From Niebla homalea (Eukaryota > Ascomycota > Lecanoromycetes > Lecanorales > Ramalinaceae): 64,000 nucleotides of DNA. Positions 45,180 through 55,779 of this stretch are shown here, piece after piece. The stretch covers positions 434,001 through 498,000 of the forward strand of contig JAHGAU010000024.1 in NCBI GenBank assembly GCA_019925105.1. Reading direction: 5' to 3'. The notes beneath the pieces were generated by a model that was given only the letters and a program-made list of their open reading frames with translations, did no database searches and was not told the DNA's origin. Numbering within the stretch: position 1 is the stretch's first letter; every line of letters starts with the position of its first letter. A program made the position numbers and the translations under genes.

Positions 45180-45478
45180 TGATGCACGGGGGTATTCCGC
45201 GGTGATGCACGGGGGTATTCCGCGGTTGTCTTGGCAGCCCCTGCATTGAAGACCCTGTCGCATAAAGGCCTACCAGACGGCCTTTTGTCAACGGTATTAC
45301 AGGTGCATCGGTGCATAAGGTACGGTAAGTATACGGTCATTAAACGGTCCTTAAGATGGACATAAATACGGTCGTTATTATAGTATAATTAAATAAATAT
45401 AATAATAAATTTAATATAAATAATTTAACTTATTTACTTTTCTTTTATACTTTATATTTATTTACGTATATTATATTA
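45180..45478 (+). repeat. 5' LTR (outer half intact, inner half mutated)
   Basis: These 299 bp begin TGATGCACGG and end TATTATATTA, aligning without gaps to the 3' LTR. Positions 1–161 have normal base composition; from 45341 on, sites that are C or G in the other copy become T or A. It contains two tandem 23-bp units at its 5' end. Confidence 0.95.
45181..45226 (+). repeat. Two tandem 23-bp units in the 5' LTR
   Basis: GATGCACGGGGGTATTCCGC plus GGT is repeated twice exactly. The same pair, mutated, is present at the start of the 3' LTR (50720 onward), so it belongs to the original LTR and may be part of its U3 promoter. Confidence 0.92.
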
Positions 45479-46460
45479 AGTTTTAAGCCCGATTAATAAG
45501 ATAATTAATTATAATATATTATTTAAATAATAATTTTATTTAAGTAATATTTATAATATTTATATAATTACTTAAGACCGTAAAATAACTATAACTTTAA
45601 CCTCCGATATCCCAATAAATAATTATAATTATAAGGATATTAAAAAGGGTAACTTAACGTAATAATACTTATTTTATTAAACGTAATATATATTTTATAT
45701 TTCCGGTAATAATAATATTTAAAATAAAAGGATAACGTTATTATCGTTTAAGGTACTTACCGTAAGAACCATTAAATTACCCCTAAACATTTTCAGGGAA
45801 TCCTTTATAAAACCGGCTTTATATAAGCTTTTTAAGTTTAATAATAATAATTTCCGTAAATAAAATTAAGTTATAAAATATTTTTTAAGAAGTTATTTAT
45901 TATAAAATATCGTAAATAACTTAACCTTATATCCTTAAGTCTTATTTTAAGTTAAGATTTAAATTATATATACTGACTTTATTACCGGTATACTTATAAA
46001 TAACGTAATAATAACGTAAAGATTATATATCTTAATAAATAAGGACGTTATATCGTTTTAGATTTACTTAACGTAAAGTAAGATTTATTTCGTAAAAAAT
46101 AAGGGAAGGTTAATCCCTTTATTAATAAAGATCCTTATTATAAAGGCTTAAAAGGATAACGGAATAAATAAAGTCGTTATATTTATAAAAAGAATAAATA
46201 AATAAATAAATTAAATTAATAAAACCGTTATATTAAACGATATTTATTTAAGCTTTATAATTATAAACTTATTTTAAGAAGTATATAAATTTAGTTTTAT
46301 TATATATTAACTTAAGAATAATAAGGATATATTTAATAATAAGAAAGTTATTTAAAAACTTAAAATAATTAAGATTAATACGGTTAAAAAATAGACTATT
46401 AATACCGTAATAATAAGGGTAAGTAAAAAAAATAATATTAAACCTTATTACGTAGTAAAA

Positions 46461-46502
46461 TACTATAATTATCAGAAAATAAATTATATAGTTAAAGATT
46501 AT
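46461..46502 (+). pseudogene. Fossil gag zinc knuckle
   Basis: Fourteen codons read with TAC or TAT at positions 1, 4, 9 and 14, exactly the CX2CX4HX4C spacing of a retroviral-type zinc knuckle. Every ligand codon is a single C-to-T or G-to-A step from Cys or His. This places gag-like sequence 1 kb after the 5' LTR. Confidence 0.7.
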
Positions 46503-48007
46503 AATAAAGAAAGCGTAAAAATAAGCGGTAAAAATAATAAAAAAATTAATAAAAATAAAATTAAAAAAACAGAGAAACCTAAGAAATAAACAGTTTAATT
46601 TAAATTTAAATAAATTAAAGGGACTATAGTTAAAAATAATAAAAAATTTAAAGAATTAAACTTTATTATTATTAATAAAAAAGAATATAATATTAAGGAG
46701 TTAACGTTTATATCCATTAATAATAATAATAACCTTATTACTTTTTTAATAAAAAACGGATTAACCTTAATAAGCCTTTAAAAAACTATTAAAGCGATAA
46801 GGATTTATATAATCTAGTTTTATATAAGCTTAATACTAATACCGTTATAATAAATCTAAGTAATCCCGGTCTTTATAATAGCGACGATAAGGTAAAAAAT
46901 ATTATTATAATGAATAATATAAGTAATAAAAAAACTTATTTACTTAAAAATGATTTATATAATTAAATAATAAAATAAATACGGAAAAAATATAACTTTT
47001 TCTAAAATAATAAAAGCCCGGACCCTATAAAATCCGTAAATATTAATAATAATAATTACGCTTTAATAGTAATAAAAAGTAATTCCCTTAATAAAATAAG
47101 TTAAAATATACCGTTTAAGGATAAAAAAACCCCTTAAATAATAAACTCCGGCATTACGAAATATATATATACTTAAAAAAATATATTTCGGAGTTTTAAA
47201 GAAAAGATTATAAGGGTAATAATAAAGGGTAAAGGCTCCTTAAACTTACTTAAACGTAATAACGTAATAATCAAGATAAATGGTTAAAAACGTATTATTT
47301 AAAACGTATTATGGGTTCCTTATTTAAAATTCAATTTTTTATCCATTTTAGCCTTAAAGGATAAAGGTATAAATATTATTTTCAGCGGATGTAAAATAAG
47401 GATTATATAAAGAAATTAACTTATTACGGTAAAATACTGGTATAAAAAGCTTTATTTACTTATATATATCCGGAAAAACGCTATATTAATAATTAATAAA
47501 AAAGACTTAAATCCCATACCCTATAAATTATAAAGTAAGAAAAACGGTAAGGTTAAACGTAATAATAATAAGATTATTTAAAAACGTAAAAAGGGTAATA
47601 ATAAACTTTTTATAATTCTTTATAACCGTTTAAGTTATTTAAGTATAATTAAATTATATATTATATATAAAATAATATTAAAAATATTAAAGATATTAAC
47701 CTTAAAGGACTTTTTTTATAATATATATAAAAATAATAAACTTATAAGAAGTATATATAAATACCGTTATATAAAAGAAATAAAGTTTAAGTTTTATTTC
47801 TTTTATAATATTTAAGGCTTTTATAGTATTAAGGTACCGATCCCCGGAATAATACCCTTTAAATATTATTTATCCGTTATTAATAAGGCTATAAGGTAAT
47901 TAAATTTTATCTTATTAATAATAAAAATTAAGGTAATTAATTAAGTCTTATTTATTATTAATATACTTAATCATAAGGAAAATAATATTATAATTAAATA
48001 TATTTAT

Positions 48008-48121
48008 ACCGATAACATAAAGGAATTTCAGGCCCTTAAAGCGGCCGTTAAAAAACGTAATATTATTATAGAATATATTATATATTATATATTTAAATAA
48101 AACGGCATAACCGAACGGTTT
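48008..48121 (+). pseudogene. Fossil copia integrase core
   Basis: The frame reads TDNIKEFQALKAA and, 30 codons on, NGITERFN, matching the spacing of the catalytic Asp block and the NG..ER block of copia integrases. Several stops lie between and around. Confidence 0.75.
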
Positions 48122-49719
48122 AATTAAATAATTATAATAATAATTTAATATATAATATATTATATTAAACTATTAAATAGCTTTTAAGCTTTTATAATTA
48201 TATATATTAATTAATTAAGATAAAAGCTTCCCTTTATAAAAAGAATAAGCCTTTTTAAAAAATAAATAAAAATAAAACCTTTTATTAAAAACGAAAAAAC
48301 GTTTAAGATATTATATAAAATAAATATACTTAAAAAGATAAAACGATTAAAACTGGATAAAATCGTTATTAATAATATTTATTTAAGAATTATATTAAGC
48401 TTATAATTATACGTTTATATACCCTATAAAAGGAATATAGAGGTTATTATAAATTTAAAGGTTTTTAATAAAAAAACGGTAACGTACTTATTATTATAGT
48501 TTATTATTAAAGATATATTACCGGCTTTAAAGCTAATAACCTTTATTGATAATAACGCGGCCTATTATAAGGGCGAGTATATATCGGACGGGTTTAAAGG
48601 ATTTAATAAAAATAAGTTTATATTAACTTATATTTATTTAATTCCTTAAAATAAAGAAAATTATAATATAGATCCTGTAAATCCCGATCTCCCTTAAGTT
48701 AATAATAAAGTCTTTAATTAAATAAAATGAAATAAGAAGGATATATTATTAAAAATCTATAAAATAATAAACGGAACGTTTACTTAAAAAAAGAATTTAA
48801 GAAAGCTTATTAAAGACCCCGAAAATATTAAAAATCTTATAAATTATAAAAACTATAATAATAATAAAGCTTTTAATTTACCTTTATTAAAGGGAGTTAA
48901 CGTCCTTATTCTACTTAAGGATATTTACGATTTTATCCTGGCTTATTAATAAACGGGTAAGACCTTATTAATACCAGGATATACTCTAAAAGATAAAATA
49001 AATATAAATAATAACGTTAATAATAAATCTAAGATTAACCGTTTTTATCGAAACTATTATTATTACGATCTTTATATATTTAATATTAATTTTAATAATA
49101 TTATTTTTATTATTATAGCTTATATTAATTTACTTATTTATTAATAAGCTATAAAATTTTTAAATTAATTTAAATAAATTAAGATTATTAATAAAAAGAT
49201 TATAAATTTATTATTAAATAAAACCTAAGAGTTTATAAATAAATTAAAGGACTATAAGCTTATTAACTTTAAGTAAGTATTTAAGAAAAATTCTTTACTT
49301 TAAGCCTTATCAATAAATATAAAATAAAGCTTATTATAAGGGGCTTTATTTAAAAGCAAGGTATTAATTATAAAGAAACCTTTTTACTTACTTTAAGGTA
49401 TAAATCGTTCCGCTTATTTCTGGTATTTACGGTTATCTATAGATTTTAATTATGGCTCTTAAACGTTATTACCGTATACTTAAACGGTAATTTGGATAAA
49501 GAGATTTATATAAGTATTCTTAAAAATATTCCGATAATTTAATAAAATACCAATAAATATTTCCGTTTACTTAAAAGCCTTTATAAGCTTAAATAATTAA
49601 AAAAAATTTAAATTAAAAAATTTTAATTATAGCTTTATAAATTTAGTTTCATCTTTATTTAAATTAATCTATATATATTTATTAAGAAATTTAATAAAGA
49701 AATATATTTAATAACCCTT

Positions 49720-49731
49720 TACGTTAACGAT
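49720..49731 (+). pseudogene. Fossil reverse transcriptase active site
   Basis: The frame reads LYVNDIVI, the copia-type YVDD catalytic box with one Asp codon changed G-to-A to Asn. It lies downstream of the integrase fossil, the order that separates copia from gypsy elements. Confidence 0.78.
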
Positions 49732-50708
49732 ATCGTTATTATTATTAAAAGCTTAAAGATTTATAAATAAATAAAAAATTATTTAATTTTAGTATTTAAG
49801 CTTATTAAAAGAAACCCGTTAAAGATAATCCTTAAAATATAAGTATCCTAAAACGACAATATTATTATTATAAATTAAACGAATTACGTTATTAACGTCC
49901 TTAAAAAGTATTATATAATAAATTATAATAATATTAATATCCCGATAAATAAATATAAAGGTATATAAATAACTTAATTTAATAAGTAATAAATAAATTA
50001 ATATATTTATTAATAATTTCTTAATAAACTTATATTCTTTTAAATTATTATCCGTTTAAATTTAACTTTTTTAATCTTAAAATTAAATTAATTTTATAAT
50101 AACCTTATCGTTTAATATTAAAATTATTTAATATAAATATTTAAATACTTAAAGAATATATTAAATTTAAACTTATACTTCCGATATAATAATAAATTAC
50201 TTAAATACTTTATAAATATTATATTTATTAACGATAAAAATAATAAGAAATCGTTATACGATTTTATAATATTAAATACCGGTATAATATATATATAATA
50301 TACTTAAAAATAACGTATTATTATTACCTTTATCGTAAAAATTAAGTATATAGCTTTTTCCGAAGGGTATAAAGTAAGTATTTAATCTATAAAATAAATT
50401 AATAAAACCGGATTCTTTAAAGACTATAGGTTTATTATTCTATTTAATAATAATAACGGTAATATTTCTCTTATTAAGAACCTAGAAAATTACTTATGGA
50501 TTAAGTATATTAACGTTTAATATTACTTTATTTAAGAAAAAATATAAAAAGGCTTTATCCTGGTAAAATATATTAATATTAAAAATTAACTCGTAAATAT
50601 TATAATAAAGTCTTTATTAAAATAACTTTTTAAGATAAATCGATTAAAACTCGGATTATATTTAATAAGCTAATAACGGTATTACCGTTATAGATTTATT
50701 ATAGCTTT

Positions 50709-50718
50709 AAAAAGGGAA
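50709..50718 (+). other. Polypurine tract
   Basis: The sequence AAAAAGGGAA ends on the base before the 3' LTR, the position where the plus-strand primer is expected. It supports plus-strand orientation of the element. Confidence 0.8.
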
Positions 50719-51017
50719 TAATATATAGGGGTATTCCGCGGTAATATACGGGGGTATTCCGCGGTTATCTTAACAGCCTTTATATTAAAGACCTTATCGC
50801 ATAAAGGCCTATTAAACGGCCTTTTATTAACGGTATTATAGGTACATCGGTGCATAAGGTACGGTAAGTATACGGTCATCAAACGGTCCTTAAGATGGAC
50901 ATAAATACGGTCGTTATCACGGTGTAATTAAACAAGCATAGTGGTAGACTCAATACAAGTGATTCGGCTTACTCACCCTTCCCCTGCACCCTGCACCCAT
51001 TTGCGCATATTGCATCA
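50719..51017 (+). repeat. 3' LTR (inner half mutated, outer half intact)
   Basis: These 299 bp align base for base with the 5' LTR. Mutated sites stop at 50844; from 50845 to the terminal CA at 51017 the sequence has normal composition and matches what the mutated half of the left LTR would have been before C-to-T and G-to-A change. Confidence 0.95.
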
Positions 51018-51022
51018 CGGTT
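51018..51022. repeat. Right target-site duplication CGGTT
   Basis: CGGTT follows the 3' LTR directly and copies the five bases before the 5' LTR. Confidence 0.92.
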
Positions 51023-51510
51023 GGCTAATCACGTGACATTACAACCTTGGCGGTCACAAATCAGAATTGGGGCAATATTTATACCAGCTCCGTCAAGAGA
51101 ATCCTAATATGGATCTGATGGAGCGAGCCAGAGTCGTATGCGAAATCCTCTTCTGGCAAGCCTCAAGGTATGTCATGATCAGTATCTTCTACTCTGCTGC
51201 AATATCAATGATGAACCACAAAACCCATTTCATTTCTTTAGGAAGAGCCGGAAAAGGAATAGTAGTACATGAATACTACTGTCGATGCTTAGGACAGGGA
51301 CTCTGAGCTATACACTTGTCTACTGTTCCATTTCGAAGCGCACCTTAAAAGCCTTGATTGACTCAGGTGTGCAATATAGTAACCATGTGACCCACAAGTG
51401 GAGCACGTAACTCGGCGCAGGCAGCATTGCTGAGTAGTCTCTTGTGAGTGTATTAGGGAGAATGGGGAAATCGATGAGTGAATCTGCTCATTTTGCTCTT
51501 GGGTATCATG
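51023..51510. other. Intergenic region right of the element
   Basis: This stretch of nearly 490 bp between the retrotransposon and the ATG6 stop has normal composition. A 79-codon plus-strand ORF (51067–51306) has no recognisable content. It must hold the ATG6 3' UTR. Confidence 0.45.
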
Positions 51511-53157
51511 TCATTCCGTCTTTGCATCAAGTATCCTTCCCATGGCGGCCAACAAATATTTACAGCAAGTCAATGTATATTTGCAGGCGTCCGTCCATTC
51601 AGCGTCGCTACTCGCATTGAGTCGAATGCTCACGTACCCTTTCTCCTCATTCCCAATCCTGTCTTTCTTGATTCGGTATGGCAGCTTCATACCTAGTGCA
51701 GCCCCATTAACCTCCCTTGGGACTTCGGATCTGGGTGAGCGCGACACTTGCGTGTCCTTGCTTCCTCTTTCAACAAAGTCACAAAGCTGCTTAAGACATT
51801 CGAGAAAGGCTTCCATGCCGGCATTGATGCGACGGTGAAAAACAGCCTTTGCCAGAGGCACGTCACCTGACGAGAAAAGGTCAAGCATTTCCACTTTTGG
51901 TTTTGAATCTTGCAAAGCCCGCGCTTGTACACTGCGTACCGTTGACTGCTGCGGAGATTGCTGCTCCTCGCGTTCAATGTGAGAATTACTCCCCATCGGC
52001 TTGATCCTATGTCTTTGAAAAGAAAACCCCAGCTTGTCTGCCACGGTAGCCAGAAGAAGCGCCGCGTAGCCCCAAGCAGCATTGATTTCTGCCCAGTCGA
52101 CGCTGTGCTTGGGTGGCAGGCGACCCAGGCGTAGACCATTGATGGTGGCAAAGGTACCGTCCGACGTGATATAAAGGGCATCATTATAAACATTCGTCCG
52201 CGTTAACTGTTCTAGCTGCTGTGCGTCATGATCATACGCCGCTTTGAGGGCATCCCGTTGGTTTTGGAATGATGACAGCTCGAGGGAGAACGCGTTTTGC
52301 GAGCGCCAAAAAGATTGTTCTTCCTCGTCTAGAGCAAGAGACTCGGCCTCAAGGCCTGTGATCTCTTCCTCAAGAGCGGCTTTCTCTTGCTCGAGTGCTT
52401 GCAACTCGGAGAATGCCTTGGCTTCTGCGTTTTTCGAAGTCTTCAGGGCGGCCTGTGCGTTGGAAAGTTCTGATGCAGACGGCGCAGAGTTCTTTAAGGT
52501 CTTCAAAAAGGAAATATAGGCGTCTCTCTCCTTTGTGGAGGCATCAAGTCGGCTTTTGAGGGAGCTCAGGAGGATCTCGGTACACTCTGTACATATGGGA
52601 TGGTCAATGTCGGACCGAGACGAAAGAATCTCGAACAGCTGTGTTGCAGACTCAACTTGCTCTGCAAATGAGGGGTTGTGGGGTTTGAGAGTGGCCTGAG
52701 CTGTTTTATCAGACTCTCGAGCTATCTCTTTTGCACACGAATCGCCATTCTGCTCGGCCGCTTGTCGAGCTGGCATCACCTCCGAGTCTGTGAGCATGGC
52801 AAATGACATTGATGGGTCCTCCCTACGTCCCGCCTTCGTCGATGCTGCCATAACGCGCTCTGCATAGAAACCCTGCTTCGCAGCAGGTATGATGCGTTTA
52901 ATGACCGGTGATGGGTTCGCATCTTTGGCAGCTCTGTCGTATGTTTGCTTGCGTTCCGGCGCATAAGGGAGTCTTGTCGGAGGGATGGAGGGATCTACTG
53001 AGTGGCCGGCGGAGCCTAAAGAACATTGTGAGCAGTGATCACGGCTGGTCCAGGACTCGGTGAATTACCAACCTGAGAGAAGATCAAATGAAGCAGGATC
53101 GAGGTCTTGTAGTGTATTGTCGAGCTTGAGAGGCTTTCTGCAATTCTGGCAATTCAT
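51511..53157 (-). CDS. ATG6: Autophagy protein Atg6/Vps30 (Beclin 1)
   Basis: Exons 53157..53073 and 53015..51511 on the minus strand give 529 residues. It begins MNCQNCRKPLKLDNTLQDLD, a CxxC motif normal for fungal Atg6. A central coiled coil spans about residues 200–290 (ELQALEQEKAALEEEITGLE). The C-terminal BARA/ECD domain is clear: YNDALYITSDGTFATINGLR, VDWAEINAAWGYAALLLATV, MEAFLECLKQLCDF, ACKYTLTCCKYLLAAM. Atg6 is the shared regulatory subunit of both Vps34 PI3-kinase complexes, for autophagy with Atg14 and for vacuolar sorting with Vps38. The first intron has a weak donor (GTTGGT) but gives a family-like junction. Head-to-head with the Scm3-type gene. Confidence 0.95.
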
Positions 53158-53366
53158 TGCAGGGTGTCATACTTCGAGACTTCTCTACATGTCTTCCTTG
53201 CGCAGAAAGTCCCGCTCCTCGGGCCATCCTCGGACTTCCGAGCTTGCCACCGCCTGTCACGTCCACTTGAGACGCGCTCACATTTTGCTCAGGAACAGTT
53301 CGAATTCTGCGCTACACATATAATGGGCGACCAATAACCAGACTCTCAGTCCTTGGAGCTTTAAAA
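53158..53366. promoter_or_regulatory. Bidirectional promoter, ATG6 / Scm3-type gene
   Basis: Only 209 bp separate the two opposite start codons, so regulation is probably shared. No factor site can be named with confidence. Confidence 0.5.
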
Positions 53367-55694
53367 ATGTACCAAATCCATGGACATGACCCCCAATTCA
53401 AGAAAATACGAATCGTCAGACCTCCGATCAAGGATGTTGAGCTGCGAAAAAGAAGAGCGCAGAATGACAGGCGCCTGAAGTCGATTTTCGAATCAATATT
53501 TGAGAAGTATGAGAAGGATTTTGATGGCGTCGGCGATGAAATTGATCTTGAGACTGGGGAAATAGTCGTCGATAATGGTCACGTTTCTGGCTTGGGATTC
53601 CAGAGCGACATCTTTGGCCATCATGTCAGATCGGACGATGATTCAAAGAGCGAAGAGTCTGAGAAGAACAGCACTCTTGATGCCACCGACGATGTTGTTG
53701 AAAATGGCTGCGTTGCTGCTTTCAATTCATCCAGCCCTCAGAGTATCCCGCCTTGCATGAGCGCCCTAAAAAATAATCCTACACAAAGTCTGAACAAAGC
53801 CAGTCCTTTCCGACTTTGTTATGATTACGAGGATGAGCTGGGTATGGGATCGAATGTTTCCGACCATTTTAAAGAAACTCCCATCGTGCGCCATAACCCT
53901 TGGTTCTTGCAGCCTTTGGAGATCGTTCGAGATAACAAATCAACGAGTCCTACGTGGGCGACACCAGACCTGCCAATGAGCGCTCCCCGTCACTTTCACC
54001 GAAGATTGAATGCCCTCCCAGCTAGGCGCCCGCATTTGGGGCACTCAAATATAGAAACGTATACGAAAACAAACGCACCTATCGTTCCAAGCCGTTCACC
54101 AGCGCTCACCGCGGTGAGCTTAAGAACCGCCCCAACCGGTGCTGATACGAGGTCTGTGGAAATTCAGAGACATGGGCAAAGGAAGACTGTGCCAGTTCCA
54201 GTTTCGCCGCATCAGTCGGATGATGATGAGCTGGCGGCCCCCAATTTCTCCCAAGATGTCCCTGCCAGGAGTGCAGAGAGAAACAAGTCTGAAAGGCATT
54301 CTGCTGATAACGCATCTGCCGGGCTAAGCCGTCCTCAATCTCCATCTGACTCCCCTCATGATTTTAATCTGGAGAGAGAAGGTTCAAACGGGGATGTTCA
54401 AATTGCAAAAACATCTTCAAGTCCCTCTAGGTCTTCACCACTCGTAAGCCGCAGTATTCTGTCAGGCAATTCTGCTCCGGCTACATTGGTCTCTCAAATT
54501 TCTCTAGAAAACAATCACATCCAGACTATAGACAGCTATCAGGTAGCTACGGGATCGCTTCCTTCTAATGACCAGGATTCGCTCATTATAAGGAGATCAG
54601 TACGTTTGAAGGGGCGGAATTGGGAACCTTCTGGATCACATAATGCGAGTGAAGTTGTGCAGGCTGCCACCATCCCCAATCTGCCAGCCAAGTGTATGTC
54701 GTCATCGCCAGCATTCAGAAAACCTATATCTGACCGAGTATCAGTCGTGAGGGAGATACCTGATAGTGATTCTCCTCCATCATCTTCAGAGCCTCAACCC
54801 TCAACTAGTTCAGCGAAACCATCACGAGGTCCAGATCTTCATGCTTCTGATCGAATGTGTTCAACGGATGGCGCGACTATCGCAGAGTCCTCACCAGACC
54901 GTAAAAGGACACTTGAAGATGACGAAGGCTCTTTCCGTACTACGGTCCAGAAGCACTCCTCCATACAAGAGCTTAACAATGGATCGGACGCGGAGATTCA
55001 GATGAATTTACAGAATTTGGGTCTTAGAAGCTGTAGCGTCAAAGTCGTCATTCCCATGCGGAAACAGCAAAAGCCTCCTCTTCGTCAAAGCCATGATAAA
55101 TACTTGTTGCATGATGAGGACAAGGCTGACACAGTGGACATGATACCAAGAAACCAAGGGGCAAAGGACTCTTTAAGTCCTCAAGTAGCCCTCCTCCCTA
55201 AAGCTGACGGCACACTGGCAAGACCATTGGAACACCATCCAGTGGAGATCCCTGACTCACAGCCGTCTCAGGATTTGCTATACCCAGACAATGACCGTGA
55301 CGCTGACGATGATGGTGACGCGGAGATTGTTTCAGGTTTCACCGCCTTAGGTGGAGCGGAGGAGAGACGAGGTTTTTCAAGAAGCCTTCTGACAAATTCA
55401 TCGTCATCCGAACTCCTTACCGCGCCAAATACACCAACTGCGGGGCTGACTATCAATACAATGAGAGTCAAGAAGCAGCAGAGGCATATGCTTCCTTCCC
55501 CGTATACTTCCAAGCCACACTCGGCGCTCAAGCGGTCATTATCACAGATGTGCGACGACAGTGATGATGATCTGGCCCTTCTCCTATCAAGCTCGAAGTC
55601 TGTACGTCGATCAAAACCTGTCAAACATGGCGTTGCTATTCGCAAGTTGATTGCTGCTGACATGGCCACTTGTGGCGATGATGAGCTTGCATGA
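53367..55694 (+). CDS. Centromeric histone chaperone, Scm3/HJURP family
   Basis: One exon of 775 residues. Residues about 28–78 form the fungal Scm3 domain: RRLKSIFESIFEKYEKDFD followed by GVGDEIDLETGEIVVDNGHV. Scm3 delivers the centromeric histone H3 variant CENP-A. The remainder is long, Ser/Pro-rich and probably disordered, with scattered acidic and basic clusters and a C-terminus (KHGVAIRKLIAADMATCGDD) that looks more ordered. Filamentous-fungal Scm3 proteins are much longer than the yeast protein and are disordered outside the domain, in line with this. It is the first gene right of ATG6 and reads away from it. Confidence 0.8.
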   Translation: MYQIHGHDPQFKKIRIVRPPIKDVELRKRRAQNDRRLKSIFESIFEKYEKDFDGVGDEIDLETGEIVVDNGHVSGLGFQSDIFGHHVRSDDDSKSEESEKNSTLDATDDVVENGCVAAFNSSSPQSIPPCMSALKNNPTQSLNKASPFRLCYDYEDELGMGSNVSDHFKETPIVRHNPWFLQPLEIVRDNKSTSPTWATPDLPMSAPRHFHRRLNALPARRPHLGHSNIETYTKTNAPIVPSRSPALTAVSLRTAPTGADTRSVEIQRHGQRKTVPVPVSPHQSDDDELAAPNFSQDVPARSAERNKSERHSADNASAGLSRPQSPSDSPHDFNLEREGSNGDVQIAKTSSSPSRSSPLVSRSILSGNSAPATLVSQISLENNHIQTIDSYQVATGSLPSNDQDSLIIRRSVRLKGRNWEPSGSHNASEVVQAATIPNLPAKCMSSSPAFRKPISDRVSVVREIPDSDSPPSSSEPQPSTSSAKPSRGPDLHASDRMCSTDGATIAESSPDRKRTLEDDEGSFRTTVQKHSSIQELNNGSDAEIQMNLQNLGLRSCSVKVVIPMRKQQKPPLRQSHDKYLLHDEDKADTVDMIPRNQGAKDSLSPQVALLPKADGTLARPLEHHPVEIPDSQPSQDLLYPDNDRDADDDGDAEIVSGFTALGGAEERRGFSRSLLTNSSSSELLTAPNTPTAGLTINTMRVKKQQRHMLPSPYTSKPHSALKRSLSQMCDDSDDDLALLLSSSKSVRRSKPVKHGVAIRKLIAADMATCGDDELA

Positions 55695-55779
55695 GACCTA
55701 ACAGGAAAGACCCCTACAATCCTTTGCCTCTAGATGGATGTAAACCTGGTTTTGTGTTTTAGCCTATCGTCAATCTGTC

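Larger units (their letters stand above)
45341..50844. other. RIP-mutated AT-rich block
   Basis: A sharp base-composition change starts and ends inside the two LTRs. Within this 5.5-kb block nearly all codons are A/T and stops occur every few codons in all frames. The outer limits are set by the first and last transition differences between the LTRs (45341 in the left copy, 50844 in the right). Confidence 0.85.
45180..51017 (+). mobile_element. Ty1/copia LTR retrotransposon, RIP-degraded
   Basis: The 5,838-bp element has two 299-bp LTRs beginning TG (TA in the mutated right copy) and ending CA or its mutated form, a 5-bp target duplication and a polypurine tract before the 3' LTR. The interior is almost pure A/T with stops in all frames. 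Domain fossils on the plus strand run in copia order: a zinc-knuckle spacing at 46461–46502, an integrase TDN...KEF block near 48008 and NGITERF at 48101, a reverse transcriptase YVND (from a YVDD-type site) at 49720–49731, and an RNase H end near 50340. Comparing the LTRs shows only C-to-T and G-to-A differences over most of their length, the pattern of repeat-induced point mutation. No product can be made. Confidence 0.95.

Noticed and set aside
45341..50844. AT-rich block read as a centromere or mitochondrial insert
   Set aside because: LTRs, target duplication and copia fossils explain the whole block as a degraded retrotransposon.
45180..51017. Terminal repeats as a DNA transposon or CRISPR-like array
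   Set aside because: The repeats are direct, 299 bp, TG...CA, and flanked by a 5-bp duplication; there is no inverted repeat, transposase or spacer pattern.
51067..51306. 79-codon ORF right of the retrotransposon
   Set aside because: No motif or domain; it lies in the probable ATG6 3' UTR on the opposite strand.
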